DNA of 64,000 bases from Davidsoniella eucalypti (Eukaryota > Ascomycota > Sordariomycetes > Microascales > Ceratocystidaceae). Below are positions 56,304 to 64,000 of this stretch, one piece after another. The notes under the pieces were generated by a model. It did not search any database and was not told where the DNA came from. It saw only the letters and a program-made list of their open reading frames with translations. A program made the translations under genes and the position numbers. The DNA lies in assembly GCA_004009845.1 (NCBI GenBank), contig RMBW01000009.1:1-64000 (forward strand), read 5' to 3'. Every line of letters begins with the position of its first letter. Within the stretch, counting starts at the first letter, position 1.

Positions 56304-59300
56304 TCATCGTACGACGCCTTCAACACCGCCCAAGAACCGTCTGACACGGCCTAGTTCGAGCTCTGCCTTTTCACTCTCGACGGCCCTTAATAGCCCTTCG
56401 ACGACCGCATCGACTTCTTCTACAGCAACTCCTGTGCATAGTGATACAACCTTGCGGTACTTGACCTCTGTTTCCTTACTTCGGCCCTTGAGAGCCATAA
56501 CCATCTTACGCATGACCTCTTTACGTTCCGTCAACGCCTTGATACGTGTCTGGAGAACCGAAGCAGAGGGCAATAAGGAAGTTGCTGTGCTGGGATCAGA
56601 TGCTGTAGACTCTAGAATGGCACTGATTTGTGTTTCCCACGATGAGATGGAATCGCTACGGCTAGAGGTAGACGCAGTGCGGAATTGCTCGTCTTCGCGA
56701 GCGTGCATCAAGTTGGCAATCTGTTGCCGTGCGTGTGTCTGCTTGCGGACCTTTTCTTGTATGGCCTCGAGCTTACGTCGGGATTCGGCCAAATTTGATG
56801 AGGCAGCACGGATCTCACGATGTAGAGAATCAACCGATATTTGCTTGGCCTTGATTTCCTTGTGGAAGTCGGATGTGGCCTCGTTCAATATCAATGAAAT
56901 TGCTATATTCATGTTAGTGTCATAGACGACCTTTAGTTTGTAACTTACAAAGCCAAATACGGGTGGAAATAGCAAACTTACAGCTCATGATCTCGTCGTT
57001 ACTTTGAGAGCTCTTCTGGGAGCTCATAATCGAAGACTGTTTGTTGGCACCATTGGGCATCAATGCTAAGCTGAGGCCAGTCTGGTCGTTACTTGTTGGG
57101 TAGTCCGTAGCTACATCACCGCCAATACCAAAATCTATTGGTCTTAGGCCCGATCTATTCGGGATGTTCGGGTCTGCGCCAACCTCGAGTAGCTGCGAAA
57201 TGACACTGCGATTACCGTTTTTTGCCGCAATGTTTAATGCTGTATCACCTGAGTTATCTTGGGCATTGACAATCTCCGACATGAACCTCGCAAGACCCAT
57301 CTTGGGCGGCTGTGAGCTAGGGACGCTCAATTTTTTGTTGCTATTTTTGGGTTGAGACGGTTGGCTATTTGGCGCGCTGCCTTGGCGCACTACCCATTCA
57401 AGCAAACTCTCTAGGTAGTAGCGACTTGCGGCATTCCGCCCTTTGACGGCGCTGGTAACAGCGATTTGGTGAAGGACAGTGCGGCCCTTGTGGTCACTAA
57501 TCTCTAGCGTGCAGCCGAGAACATCAAGGAGCTCGGGGAATGTATTCAGCTCCATAGAATTGGTCACAGTGCAGGCTCGCATAAGCGCAGTTTGTCCCAC
57601 GGCGTTGACTCGGAATGGACTGGCACCAGCACGGATCAATGCGCGCAGCAGCGACTTGCGGGACAGCGCAGCAGCCCAGTGTAACACGGTATGGTAGTGG
57701 TTGTCGATGGGCATATCAAGTTCGAGGGGCGTCATACCACTGATGCCATCGAGGATCTGCTGGTCGGTGATGTTGCGGTCAAGAAATAGGCCTAAGAGTT
57801 GCGCTTTGCGCTCCTCGGCTTCCTGGGACATTTCGTAGGGCAACGGTGGCAACGGGCCAAATGCGTCTGGTGTCTCGGAACTGTTTGCAATGCCGGCATT
57901 GTTGTAAATAAAAGATTCGTTGACTTCAGTTGGTGATGCAGGGAAGTTTTGGCTGTATGAGATATCCAAGCCTCCTGGATATGATAAGCTATCTACAGGT
58001 GTGAGATTTGCGCGCGCACGCTTTCGAGGTGGTTCGGAGAGATCGATCGTCGATTGTTGAGTAGAGTACACTGAGTCGAGAGCATTTGCGCCGTTGCCCA
58101 TGTCCGAGGTGAAGCTTTGTTGTGAGTTGCCTGGAAAGCCATCGTCGCCTTGAGAAGCCTGGCGGCTAAAGCTTGGCGCTCGAGATCCGGAAGCAGTGGC
58201 CCGGTTCTTAGGCCCAGGCGACTCATAGCGGGCTTTATTTATAGCAGCAACAGCGTGCGATGCCGTCGATGAGATGTTGCGGAAAAAGGTGCCTGAAACG
58301 CCGTTCTGGCGGGTATCATTGGCAGTGTTTGGGTTGTACATGCGCTTACGCTGCGCAGCCATAGCTTGCTCTTTGGTTGGTGTGTTGACGTCTCGACCAG
58401 CAATACCGCCATCTTGGCCCATGTCGTGAGTTAATAATGGACGCAGCATCTCTTCCACGCCGTATTGACGACATATCTCCATACCGCGCTCGAATTTAAC
58501 CCAGGTGCCTTGGTATTTGCCATATCCGCCCTGCACCTTCTCGTGTTCGCCTGTCTGGATCTCCTTTTCAAGGATCTTGGTCCGCTTGCCCTTATCTATC
58601 TTGGCCACTTTGAGGATTTGAGTCGCATTGAGCCAGCTGTCATTCCTACGTCGCATGACAGCAATACCATTCATTTCCATCTCATATACATCGACACCGG
58701 AGTAGATAGCCTATAAACGAGTTGAAGTTAGCAACCGGTGGTGATTCAACATTGCTTAGCATGCGACCATGAATTAACTTACCGAGTATATTTGTGGCGC
58801 TTCGTTTGGTATTTGAGCCAAACCATTGTTGAATCTGAACTGGGCAGCAGCAGCATTCATGGTCTGTGATGGCTGGCCGAGGCCGGCAAAGGCCTGCTGT
58901 TGTTGTGGTTGCACATGGGGCATTGTGGTAGGAGTAGCCATAACGGGCGCAGCCGAAAACGACGAGCGCTTAGGCGCAGCAGTCGGCAGGATATTCGCAG
59001 CAACGGGCTGGAGAGCTTGTGGATGCGCCGAGTGTTGCTGGAGTTGCTGGAGTTGTTGTTGGAGCTGTTGCTGTTGTTGTGCCTGGGCTTGGGCCTGGGC
59101 TATAGCCTGTTGTTTTGCTTTCTGTTGCGCAGTTTGGGGGGCTTGGTGTGACTGGGCCGTGGATTTCGCCGGAGTAGCGGCCGGAGCCGGAGTGAGAGCT
59201 GGGGCAAGAGCTTGTTGTGATGATTGAACGGTAGTGGGATTGGGTGCCGGCGCAATGCCTGGGGCAGCAGTTTGGGGAGGGATTGCCGTTATTGTTGCCG

Positions 59301-59307
59301 AAGACAT
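56304..59307 (-). CDS. MBP1: APSES-ankyrin transcription factor, MBP1-like (MBF subunit)
   Basis: Reading leftwards, the exons are 59307..58783, 58710..56982 and 56902..56304 (950 aa). Exon 1 codes a 175-residue Ala/Gln/Pro-rich N-terminus with Gln runs, unusual because related proteins start just before the DNA-binding domain. The APSES/KilA-N domain begins with exon 2 (AIYSGVDVYEMEMNGIAVMRR, NATQILKVAKIDK, VQGGYGKYQGTWVKFERG, about 176-270). A nuclear-localisation-like PRKRAR lies near 405. Ankyrin repeats occupy about 480-730 (HTVLHWAAALSRKSLLRALIRAGA, GDTALNIAAKNGNRSVISQLLEVGADPNIPN). Exon 3 encodes a long coiled coil, the usual partner-binding end. MBF drives G1/S genes through ACGCGT boxes. 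Reading through intron 2 stops soon after and would remove the coiled coil. Confidence 0.92.
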
Positions 59308-60152
59308 CTGGCCGCGCAGTGGTTCGAGGGCGGGCTTCAGACGGAAATGAAGAGATCGGGAACCGGCAGCGATGAGATAGAGTCCCAGAGAAGGTTAGGG
59401 TCAGCAAGCAGTGGCTTGGTTGTATGGAGGTGGATAGGTCGGATTTGAACGAAGGGAGGTCTAAGAATAGATTGAAGCTTTCCACAAGCGAAGCGAAAGC
59501 GGAAAAGGGAATAGGCAATGGCTATTGGTCAACAAGATAGACGTTTTGAATTGAATCGCGGGCAGTTGAAAAGGCAGAACGAAGAAGTTTAGTCGAGGCG
59601 GTTCGATGCGGACTAATTGCCTAGCAACGAAAAGCAAGCGCTAGAAATCGGCGGTGATGGAGCCAGACTCAAAAGCACAGAATTATAGAAAAATAAACCT
59701 AATAGCAGCACTGTAAACACAGAATATAGCTTGAATAATGAGCGTACGAACAAAATAGACAAAGATGGCAGTGGCGGAGACGCAAAATAAAAGAGAACGA
59801 GAGTGGCAGCTTTGGCTAGAGCTGGTTGGACTGCAGCTGGGCTAGATCGGCAGCAGCGATCGATCTGGTAGCAAGCAACCTTTACAACTGCAGCTGCAAT
59901 AAAACTGTTAAAACGATGGCAATTTTTTCGGTTGCCCTGCTTAAAATTCGCTTATAATAAGGGGATAAAAATGTTGCGGTAAAAATGGTGCAAAAGCCCA
60001 CAAGAGAAATTCAATTAAACCTGGACGTGTCGCTTTCGTGACTTTGCAGCCGTTAAATGAGTTCAAAAGACGTGTCTTGGGGCTACTTTCTACTTTGCGG
60101 GCGTGACGCGACAAGCATTTACGTGTGCGGAGCCCGTGCCTTGTCGGGGTCG

Positions 60153-60159
60153 CACGTGA
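60153..60159. promoter_or_regulatory. CACGTGA E-box
   Basis: GCACGTGAC context, about 440 bp upstream of the Cup1-like gene. Confidence 0.35.
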
Positions 60160-60229
60160 CTTAGAGCTATTCTTAGTTCGCTTGGTTAGTGGCGCGCTAA
60201 GATGTGTGGCGTATGCTCTATGCGCCACG

Positions 60230-60245
60230 TTGCCTAATTAGGCAA
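60230..60245. promoter_or_regulatory. 16-bp perfect palindrome
   Basis: TTGCCTAATTAGGCAA, directly after a GTGGCG..CGCCAC inverted repeat. A dimeric transcription-factor site is plausible but unproven. Confidence 0.35.
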
Positions 60246-60601
60246 TATGTGAGAAACCTGCAAAGTGAAGCTATCACCAAAATTGGAGCTGGCTGCTATG
60301 AGCTTCATTACGCTCCATGCGATTGAGAGTGTGGTTCTCCGTGTTTTTGAGCAGCCGTTTCTTGTACTTAGGAATATATTGATCTGCAGGTCAGTGCTTT
60401 CTTTTGCTGCACTTACTATCACCACGTCATACCCCGCCGTTCACCTTTTTTTGTCCTGCAAACACCCTGGATATTCATTCCCTGAACAGTACCACTGCCG
60501 CTACTCTAATCCTTCCATCACTCCCTTTTAACCGGCATTCATCTATTGCTACCCCTCCAAAGGCTTGACTACCTTGAAAAAGGCTGCATATCACATTCAC
60601 C

Positions 60602-61753
60602 ATGTCTTTCAAGATCCCTCTTCAGAAGCCTATACAGCCCCTCCATCTCTACCGACATCTACTCCGAGAAGCGTCCTATCTACCCCGTGTGTGTCGGCAA
60701 TATGCCCGCGGCCAGATCTTCCACAAGTTTCGAGTCCACAAGACCCGCGAGACTCGTGTCGACGAACACATCGACGACGGCTATGCGGCCTTGCGAACCA
60801 TGCGTGCCGCCAATGCTGGACAACTGGACCGTATGTACCGCATTGCCTTACTAACATTTGGCCGGCTCGGTGAGCATCGCATGCGCCGTGTCGATGCCTT
60901 TCTACGACAAGACGGAATCAAGAACCACCAGGACGTTGAGGCACAGTTGACTCGTTCAATAGCCGAGAAGGAGCGACGCACCGCGGCTCCCAAGCGGACG
61001 CACATTCTAGACAAATGGCCACTAGACAAGATGCGATCGTACATGCGCACACAGATGGAACAGCAAAACTCGGTGCCCAAGGTCTCTTGGCCCAAGCCTG
61101 AAGTGTCACATGTTGTACCTACGACGAATGTCTTGCCTCTCACCTCGGTTTGGGGTACGCCATTGAGTGAGAACTCAAAGAGATATCGTCTGGCAGCCTG
61201 GTGGCGGCATATGTACGCCAAGATGATTCCGCCCATGACAGAAGCTCGCTATGAGCGGCTACGTGACCTGGCAAATGGGATCGATAATGAAAAACCTCTG
61301 CGCATAATTCCTAGACGGACCGTTGCACAGAGCTACTTAGAGGAACTTAAGCAAAGCCAGGCAACTAATTGGGAGTTTGGCCAAGATATTCGTGCATCAA
61401 CAGCGCTTGTCGAGCGACAAAAGTCACGGCCATTTGTCCGTCGCTCAGGCCTAATCGATGATTCGCCATGGAGAACGTCATCATGGTCACCTTTGACAGC
61501 ACGCAATCTTCAACGTATCTTCCGCTTTGTGTTTTATAGTGCGTCTATATCGAAGAAAGACCCTGTGACACTAAAACGTCAGAGTACGTGGGGAACATTC
61601 GACACCAAGTTTAAAGACGCCCCTACTAAACTTGCGAGTGTCTTGTTCGATGGAGTCGACGAAGCTACGGGATTGCCTCCTAAAGATAAAAGACAAAAGT
61701 CGGCATTGGCGAGCTTAGCAGGTCTATCTAATAAAGTCAAGAAGTGCGCTTGA
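60602..61753 (+). CDS. Cup1-like LYR-motif protein
   Basis: Single exon, 383 aa from the ATG at 60602. The N-terminus MSFKIPLQKP is followed by LHLYRHLLREASYLP, a classic LYR motif (Leu-Tyr-Arg followed by a helical stretch), and then by RQYARGQIFHKFRVHKTRE. This start matches the fungal 'LYR motif-containing protein Cup1-like' group. LYR proteins are small mitochondrial factors that work with acyl carrier protein in complex assembly and iron-sulphur delivery. Here the LYR part (about 1-110) is joined to a long basic region (residues 110-383) with a TAAPKRTHILDKWPLDK segment, a conserved-looking WWRHMYAKMIPPM stretch and a Lys-rich end. Function of this longer part is unknown to me. The stop lies only 41 bp from the stop of the facing GNAT gene, so the two mRNAs probably overlap. 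Confidence 0.8.
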   Translation: MSFKIPLQKPIQPLHLYRHLLREASYLPRVCRQYARGQIFHKFRVHKTRETRVDEHIDDGYAALRTMRAANAGQLDRMYRIALLTFGRLGEHRMRRVDAFLRQDGIKNHQDVEAQLTRSIAEKERRTAAPKRTHILDKWPLDKMRSYMRTQMEQQNSVPKVSWPKPEVSHVVPTTNVLPLTSVWGTPLSENSKRYRLAAWWRHMYAKMIPPMTEARYERLRDLANGIDNEKPLRIIPRRTVAQSYLEELKQSQATNWEFGQDIRASTALVERQKSRPFVRRSGLIDDSPWRTSSWSPLTARNLQRIFRFVFYSASISKKDPVTLKRQSTWGTFDTKFKDAPTKLASVLFDGVDEATGLPPKDKRQKSALASLAGLSNKVKKCA

Positions 61754-61794
61754 AGTTGTAAACCGTCATCAGATAATCTCTATTTATCGTATAT

Positions 61795-62460
61795 CTACAC
61801 AGTGCTATCTGCCAACCGAACCAGAGCTTCTCTATCAACTCGCATGCCGACCCAGTCGTCCATACGCTGTGCACCGATGCTCTCATAGAACTTAATGCTA
61901 GGTTCATTCCACTTCAGTACCACCCAATCCAGCCTGCCTCCACCCATGGCAACGACGGCTCGCGCTAGTTCTACCAATAAGCGTTTGCCATAGCCCTTCT
62001 TGCGGTACTCCGGCCGCACAAATAAGTCCTCTAAGTAAATGCCCGGACGCGCACGCCACGTGCTGTAGTTGTAGAAGTAGAGGGCCATACCAGCAGGTTT
62101 TCCGTCGTCAAGAAGCATGATACAACGTGCCGGGCGCGATGGGTTGGTGGGCTCTACCGAAGAGAGGTCGGCCGGGGTGCTTTCAGGAGATGTTGGCGGT
62201 GCGAAGGCAATAGTGCTCAAAAGCTTTTCCTCGGTGGCCTCCACAGCATCAAGTTCTTTTTCATAACCTGCCAATTCCTTGATCATGGCCAAGATGTCAG
62301 GTACATCTAAGCATCATGTTAGTACACTGGAATTAACCCAAAATCCAACCCGTTATTGATGAAAGATAGGGCTATACTTGCCTGACCGGCGGGCATGTCT
62401 TACTACACACGACATGTTGGGTGCTTTAATGTAATATTCGATCTTGTATGGCAATGGCAT
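61795..62460 (-). CDS. GNAT-family N-acetyltransferase (diamine acetyltransferase-like)
   Basis: Reading leftwards, the exons are 62460..62382 and 62306..61795 (196 aa). The intron has a GC donor (CAG then GCAAGT) and joins HARRS to DVPDILAMIKEL, the usual first strand and helix of the family. Another ATG at 62415 (MSCVVRHARR) could be the real start, since relatives begin close to it. Key motifs: IMLLDDGKPAGMALYFYNYSTW, YLEDLFVRPEYRKKGYGKRLL (the acetyl-CoA pyrophosphate loop) and RLDWVVLKWNEPSIKFYESIGA. The pattern is that of spermidine/spermine or thialysine acetyltransferases, which move an acetyl group from acetyl-CoA to an amine. The exact substrate cannot be told from sequence. The gene is tail to tail with the Cup1-like gene. 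Confidence 0.87.
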
Positions 62461-63089
62461 TCGTATGAGTTAGACATATGATTCCTTATATATCAGTCAA
62501 CATATTCCTAGTACGAATAACTTATTTGTCACTAAGAGACATTAGAAGGGCCTAATGCAGCATGTCAAGCTCCTACGACGACAATATTGCCCCGCTAGCA
62601 CTCTTTCTATATTTTTTTTGATTAGTGAACATTAAGTTGATATGTTTATCCGACGGCTACGTATGTAGGCTTAACTAACAACTGTTTTACGGGGCCAAAA
62701 TCTAGACCACATAGTATTCCATTTCATAGAAAATTTACGTCAAGAAGGGGACATGGTCTAGTGGTATGACGGATCCTTAGCATCGTGAAAGCTTGTTACG
62801 ATTGAATCTATCAATAGTAGAGGTTTGTGATATCACCGCTTGGATCAGGTCCGGGGTTCGATTCCCCGTGTCTCCATCTTTTTGGTCGGTGATCATGAGC
62901 TCAACGCATCATTCCTTGAGATGAGGTGAAAGAAAGCTAAATATATTTCAGGTAACAGATAACTAGTAGTACTTGATTTGATATCTGCTTTTGCTTCATG
63001 ATTATTTTTTAAAGAATGGAGCATATTAATGCACAAATCGCCGCTACATACTCATAATTAACCATCATCCGACACATCTTCATAGCTTT
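62461..63089. other. Intergenic with tRNA-Ala
   Basis: AT-rich DNA between the GNAT gene and the CFEM-like gene. It holds the tRNA gene (62747-62876). Bases 63009-63059 read like the former 3' end of the CFEM-like gene before an insertion. Confidence 0.55.
62747..62876 (+). tRNA. tRNA-Ala (AGC) with 58-nt intron
   Basis: Acceptor stem GGGGACA (62747-62753) pairs with TGTCTCC (62869-62875), and A62876 is the discriminator base. The D arm is GTC..GAC, the anticodon stem GATCC (62772-62776) pairs with GGATC (62842-62846), and the T arm is CGGGG-TTCGATT-CCCCG. The anticodon AGC is at 62779-62781. The intron is 62783-62840, placed one base 3' of the anticodon as in all nuclear tRNAs. The mature length is 72 nt before CCA addition. 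A T5 Pol III terminator follows at 62879-62883. Confidence 0.95.
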
Positions 63090-63152
63090 TTAGCTCCATA
63101 AGATTAATGAATTAAAAAAAAAAAAAAAAAAAAAAAAAACCATCATCCGACA
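63060..63152. mobile_element. Poly(A)-tailed insertion with 15-bp target-site duplication
   Basis: AACCATCATCCGACA occurs at 63060-63074 and again at 63138-63152. Between them lie 39 bp (63075-63113) and an A-run that, with the two As of the second repeat copy, is 26 bases long (63114-63139). The target reads TT/AA at its left edge. A direct repeat plus a 3' poly(A) tail is the hallmark of LINE-type target-primed reverse transcription of an RNA. The 39-bp body is too short to identify. It lies in the 3' coding end of the CFEM-like gene. Confidence 0.7.
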
Positions 63153-63794
63153 GCCTAGGCTATTCTCTGACCGAGTTACAGCAGTGTTAGTCGCTGTAGA
63201 AGATGTTGTTGGCTCAACGATGGTGCCGGCTGTTGTTGTCGTTGATGACTCCGACGCCCCATATGTGCTATCTTTAACATTTTGTGTACCACTAGCTTCT
63301 ATGTCTGTGGACGCTTCTATTTCTGTGGTTTTAATGCTGTCGCTAAAGCTGGTTATAGCTGGTGACGAGATACCAAGAACTGTCGTCCTAGTACTAACAG
63401 TAGGAGTTGAGACAGCTATATTTGAGAACGGATCCTGAGTAGAGCTTTGTGTTTGTTGACAGACACGTTCTCTCAGTGTATTTCCCGCTGTAATATATAG
63501 TATTAGTATAGGATGGATATCATGGTACGCACGTATTAAGGGGCACTTACAGACGCCATTCGACTGGCCAAGACATCCTTCAATCAAGCAGTTGGTGTAT
63601 TGTGGATAGAAAGTTGAATCCCAGGTGTCACATGCACACTTGAAATCAACGAGATCACACCCTACCAATGTAGCTGTCTGCTCAAAGCATTTCACACCAC
63701 AGTCAGACAGACCAAAAAGATTGGCAGATGATGTCTCGGAAGCTGCAGCTGTCAGTGTAGCTAGGGCTAGGGTGTTAAAGATCATTGCACGCAT
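63090..63794 (-). CDS. CFEM-like secreted Cys-rich protein with altered C-terminus
   Basis: Reading leftwards, the exons are 63794..63551 and 63487..63090 (213 aa); the intron is 63 nt, GTAAGT to CAG. Residues 1-18 (MRAMIFNTLALATLTAAA) are a signal peptide. The CFEM-type cysteines follow: LSDCGVKCFEQ, LVGCDLVDFKCACD, TNCLIEGC and, after the intron, ERVC. The rest is a Ser/Thr-rich stalk (about 100 residues), as in wall- or GPI-anchored fungal proteins. CFEM proteins bind heme or take part in surface adhesion; no heme-binding Asp assignment is certain beyond CDLVDFKC. The last 15 residues are eight Phe from a poly(T) run plus NSLILWS and are caused by the insertion at 63060-63152. Without it, the frame would end at 63009 in a hydrophobic tail like a GPI signal. 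Confidence 0.75.
   Translation of the reverse strand: MRAMIFNTLALATLTAAASETSSANLFGLSDCGVKCFEQTATLVGCDLVDFKCACDTWDSTFYPQYTNCLIEGCLGQSNGVCKCPLIRAYHDIHPILILYITAGNTLRERVCQQTQSSTQDPFSNIAVSTPTVSTRTTVLGISSPAITSFSDSIKTTEIEASTDIEASGTQNVKDSTYGASESSTTTTAGTIVEPTTSSTATNTAVTRSENSLGCRMMVFFFFFFFFNSLILWS
63114..63139. repeat. Poly(A) run, 26 bases
   Basis: Uninterrupted A tract on the plus strand, translated as eight Phe on the minus strand. It is part of the insertion described at 63060-63152. Confidence 0.9.
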
Positions 63795-64000
63795 AGTGTT
63801 GATAGTATATAGATATTATATAATGATTTTAAGATGAGAGACTGAGCAAGAATCAATACTGAGAGAAATTTGCCTCGTTAATGTCACCATCGGTGGCGTT
63901 TTTTGATATGTGAATACTTAGACAAATTAGGGTTAGAGACGTCGTTGCCTAGATAGGTGGGATGTCCGTTTTAGTTGTTTATACTTTTCCTATTTGGGCG
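63795..64000. other. CFEM-like gene promoter region
   Basis: 200 bp to the window end. A TTAGGGTT telobox lies at 63927-63934. Nothing else seen. Confidence 0.4.

Larger units (their letters stand above)
59308..60601. other. Divergent promoter region, MBP1-like and Cup1-like genes
   Basis: 1.3 kb. Contains ACGCG at 60106-60110, CACGTGA at 60153-60159, an inverted repeat GTGGCG..CGCCAC near 60206-60228, and a perfect 16-bp palindrome at 60230-60245. Poly-purine and CT stretches lie near the two starts. No gene seen. Confidence 0.5.

Overview
The window is nuclear DNA of a filamentous ascomycete fungus (Pezizomycotina; class not resolved). The evidence is short spliceosomal introns with fungal branch points (CTAAC or CTAAT), a Zn2Cys6 regulator, an APSES-ankyrin MBF-type factor, a CFEM-like secreted protein, an F1 beta presequence of the filamentous-fungal type, and a Suz12 gene, which marks a lineage that kept Polycomb repressive complex 2. 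Nineteen protein genes and one intron-containing tRNA gene can be supported. Thirty-two introns were placed by reading splice sites and checking frame across each junction.

Left part (1-23 kb): the 3' end of BRX1 (ribosome biogenesis), HDA1 (class II histone deacetylase with Arb2 domain), an RD/RS-rich protein, an F-box/LRR-like protein (minus strand), SUZ12 with a C-terminal PHD finger, SF3B2/CUS1 (minus), a SLY41-type transporter, and ORC5 (minus).

Middle (23-44 kb): a UPC2-like Zn2Cys6 factor, ATP2 (minus), glycogen branching enzyme GLC3 (minus), a long 2.8-kb divergent region, mitochondrial ClpX, COX5 (cytochrome oxidase subunit IV family, minus) and a tiny one-membrane-segment protein (minus).

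Right part (44-64 kb): MMS22/Mus7 (replication-fork repair, 2,426 aa), a 252-bp foldback element, VAC1/PEP7 (endosomal FYVE protein), an MBP1-like APSES factor (minus), a Cup1-like LYR protein, a GNAT acetyltransferase (minus), tRNA-Ala(AGC) and a CFEM-like protein (minus).

This is ordinary euchromatic housekeeping DNA with no gene cluster or operon. Links between genes are regulatory. ATP2 and COX5 both carry clustered CCAATTGG boxes in intron 1. ORC5 and MMS22 each carry paired ACGCG (MBF-type) motifs 140-175 bp upstream, and an MBF-type factor lies in the same window. CACGTGA and AACCCTAA motifs recur in intergenic DNA. The strongest unusual signals are: (1) a small poly(A)-tailed insertion with a 15-bp target-site duplication that rewrote the C-terminus of the CFEM-like gene; (2) a PHD finger fused to Suz12; (3) the foldback element at 52,062-52,313; (4) the intronic CCAAT clusters; (5) three GC-AG introns among 32.
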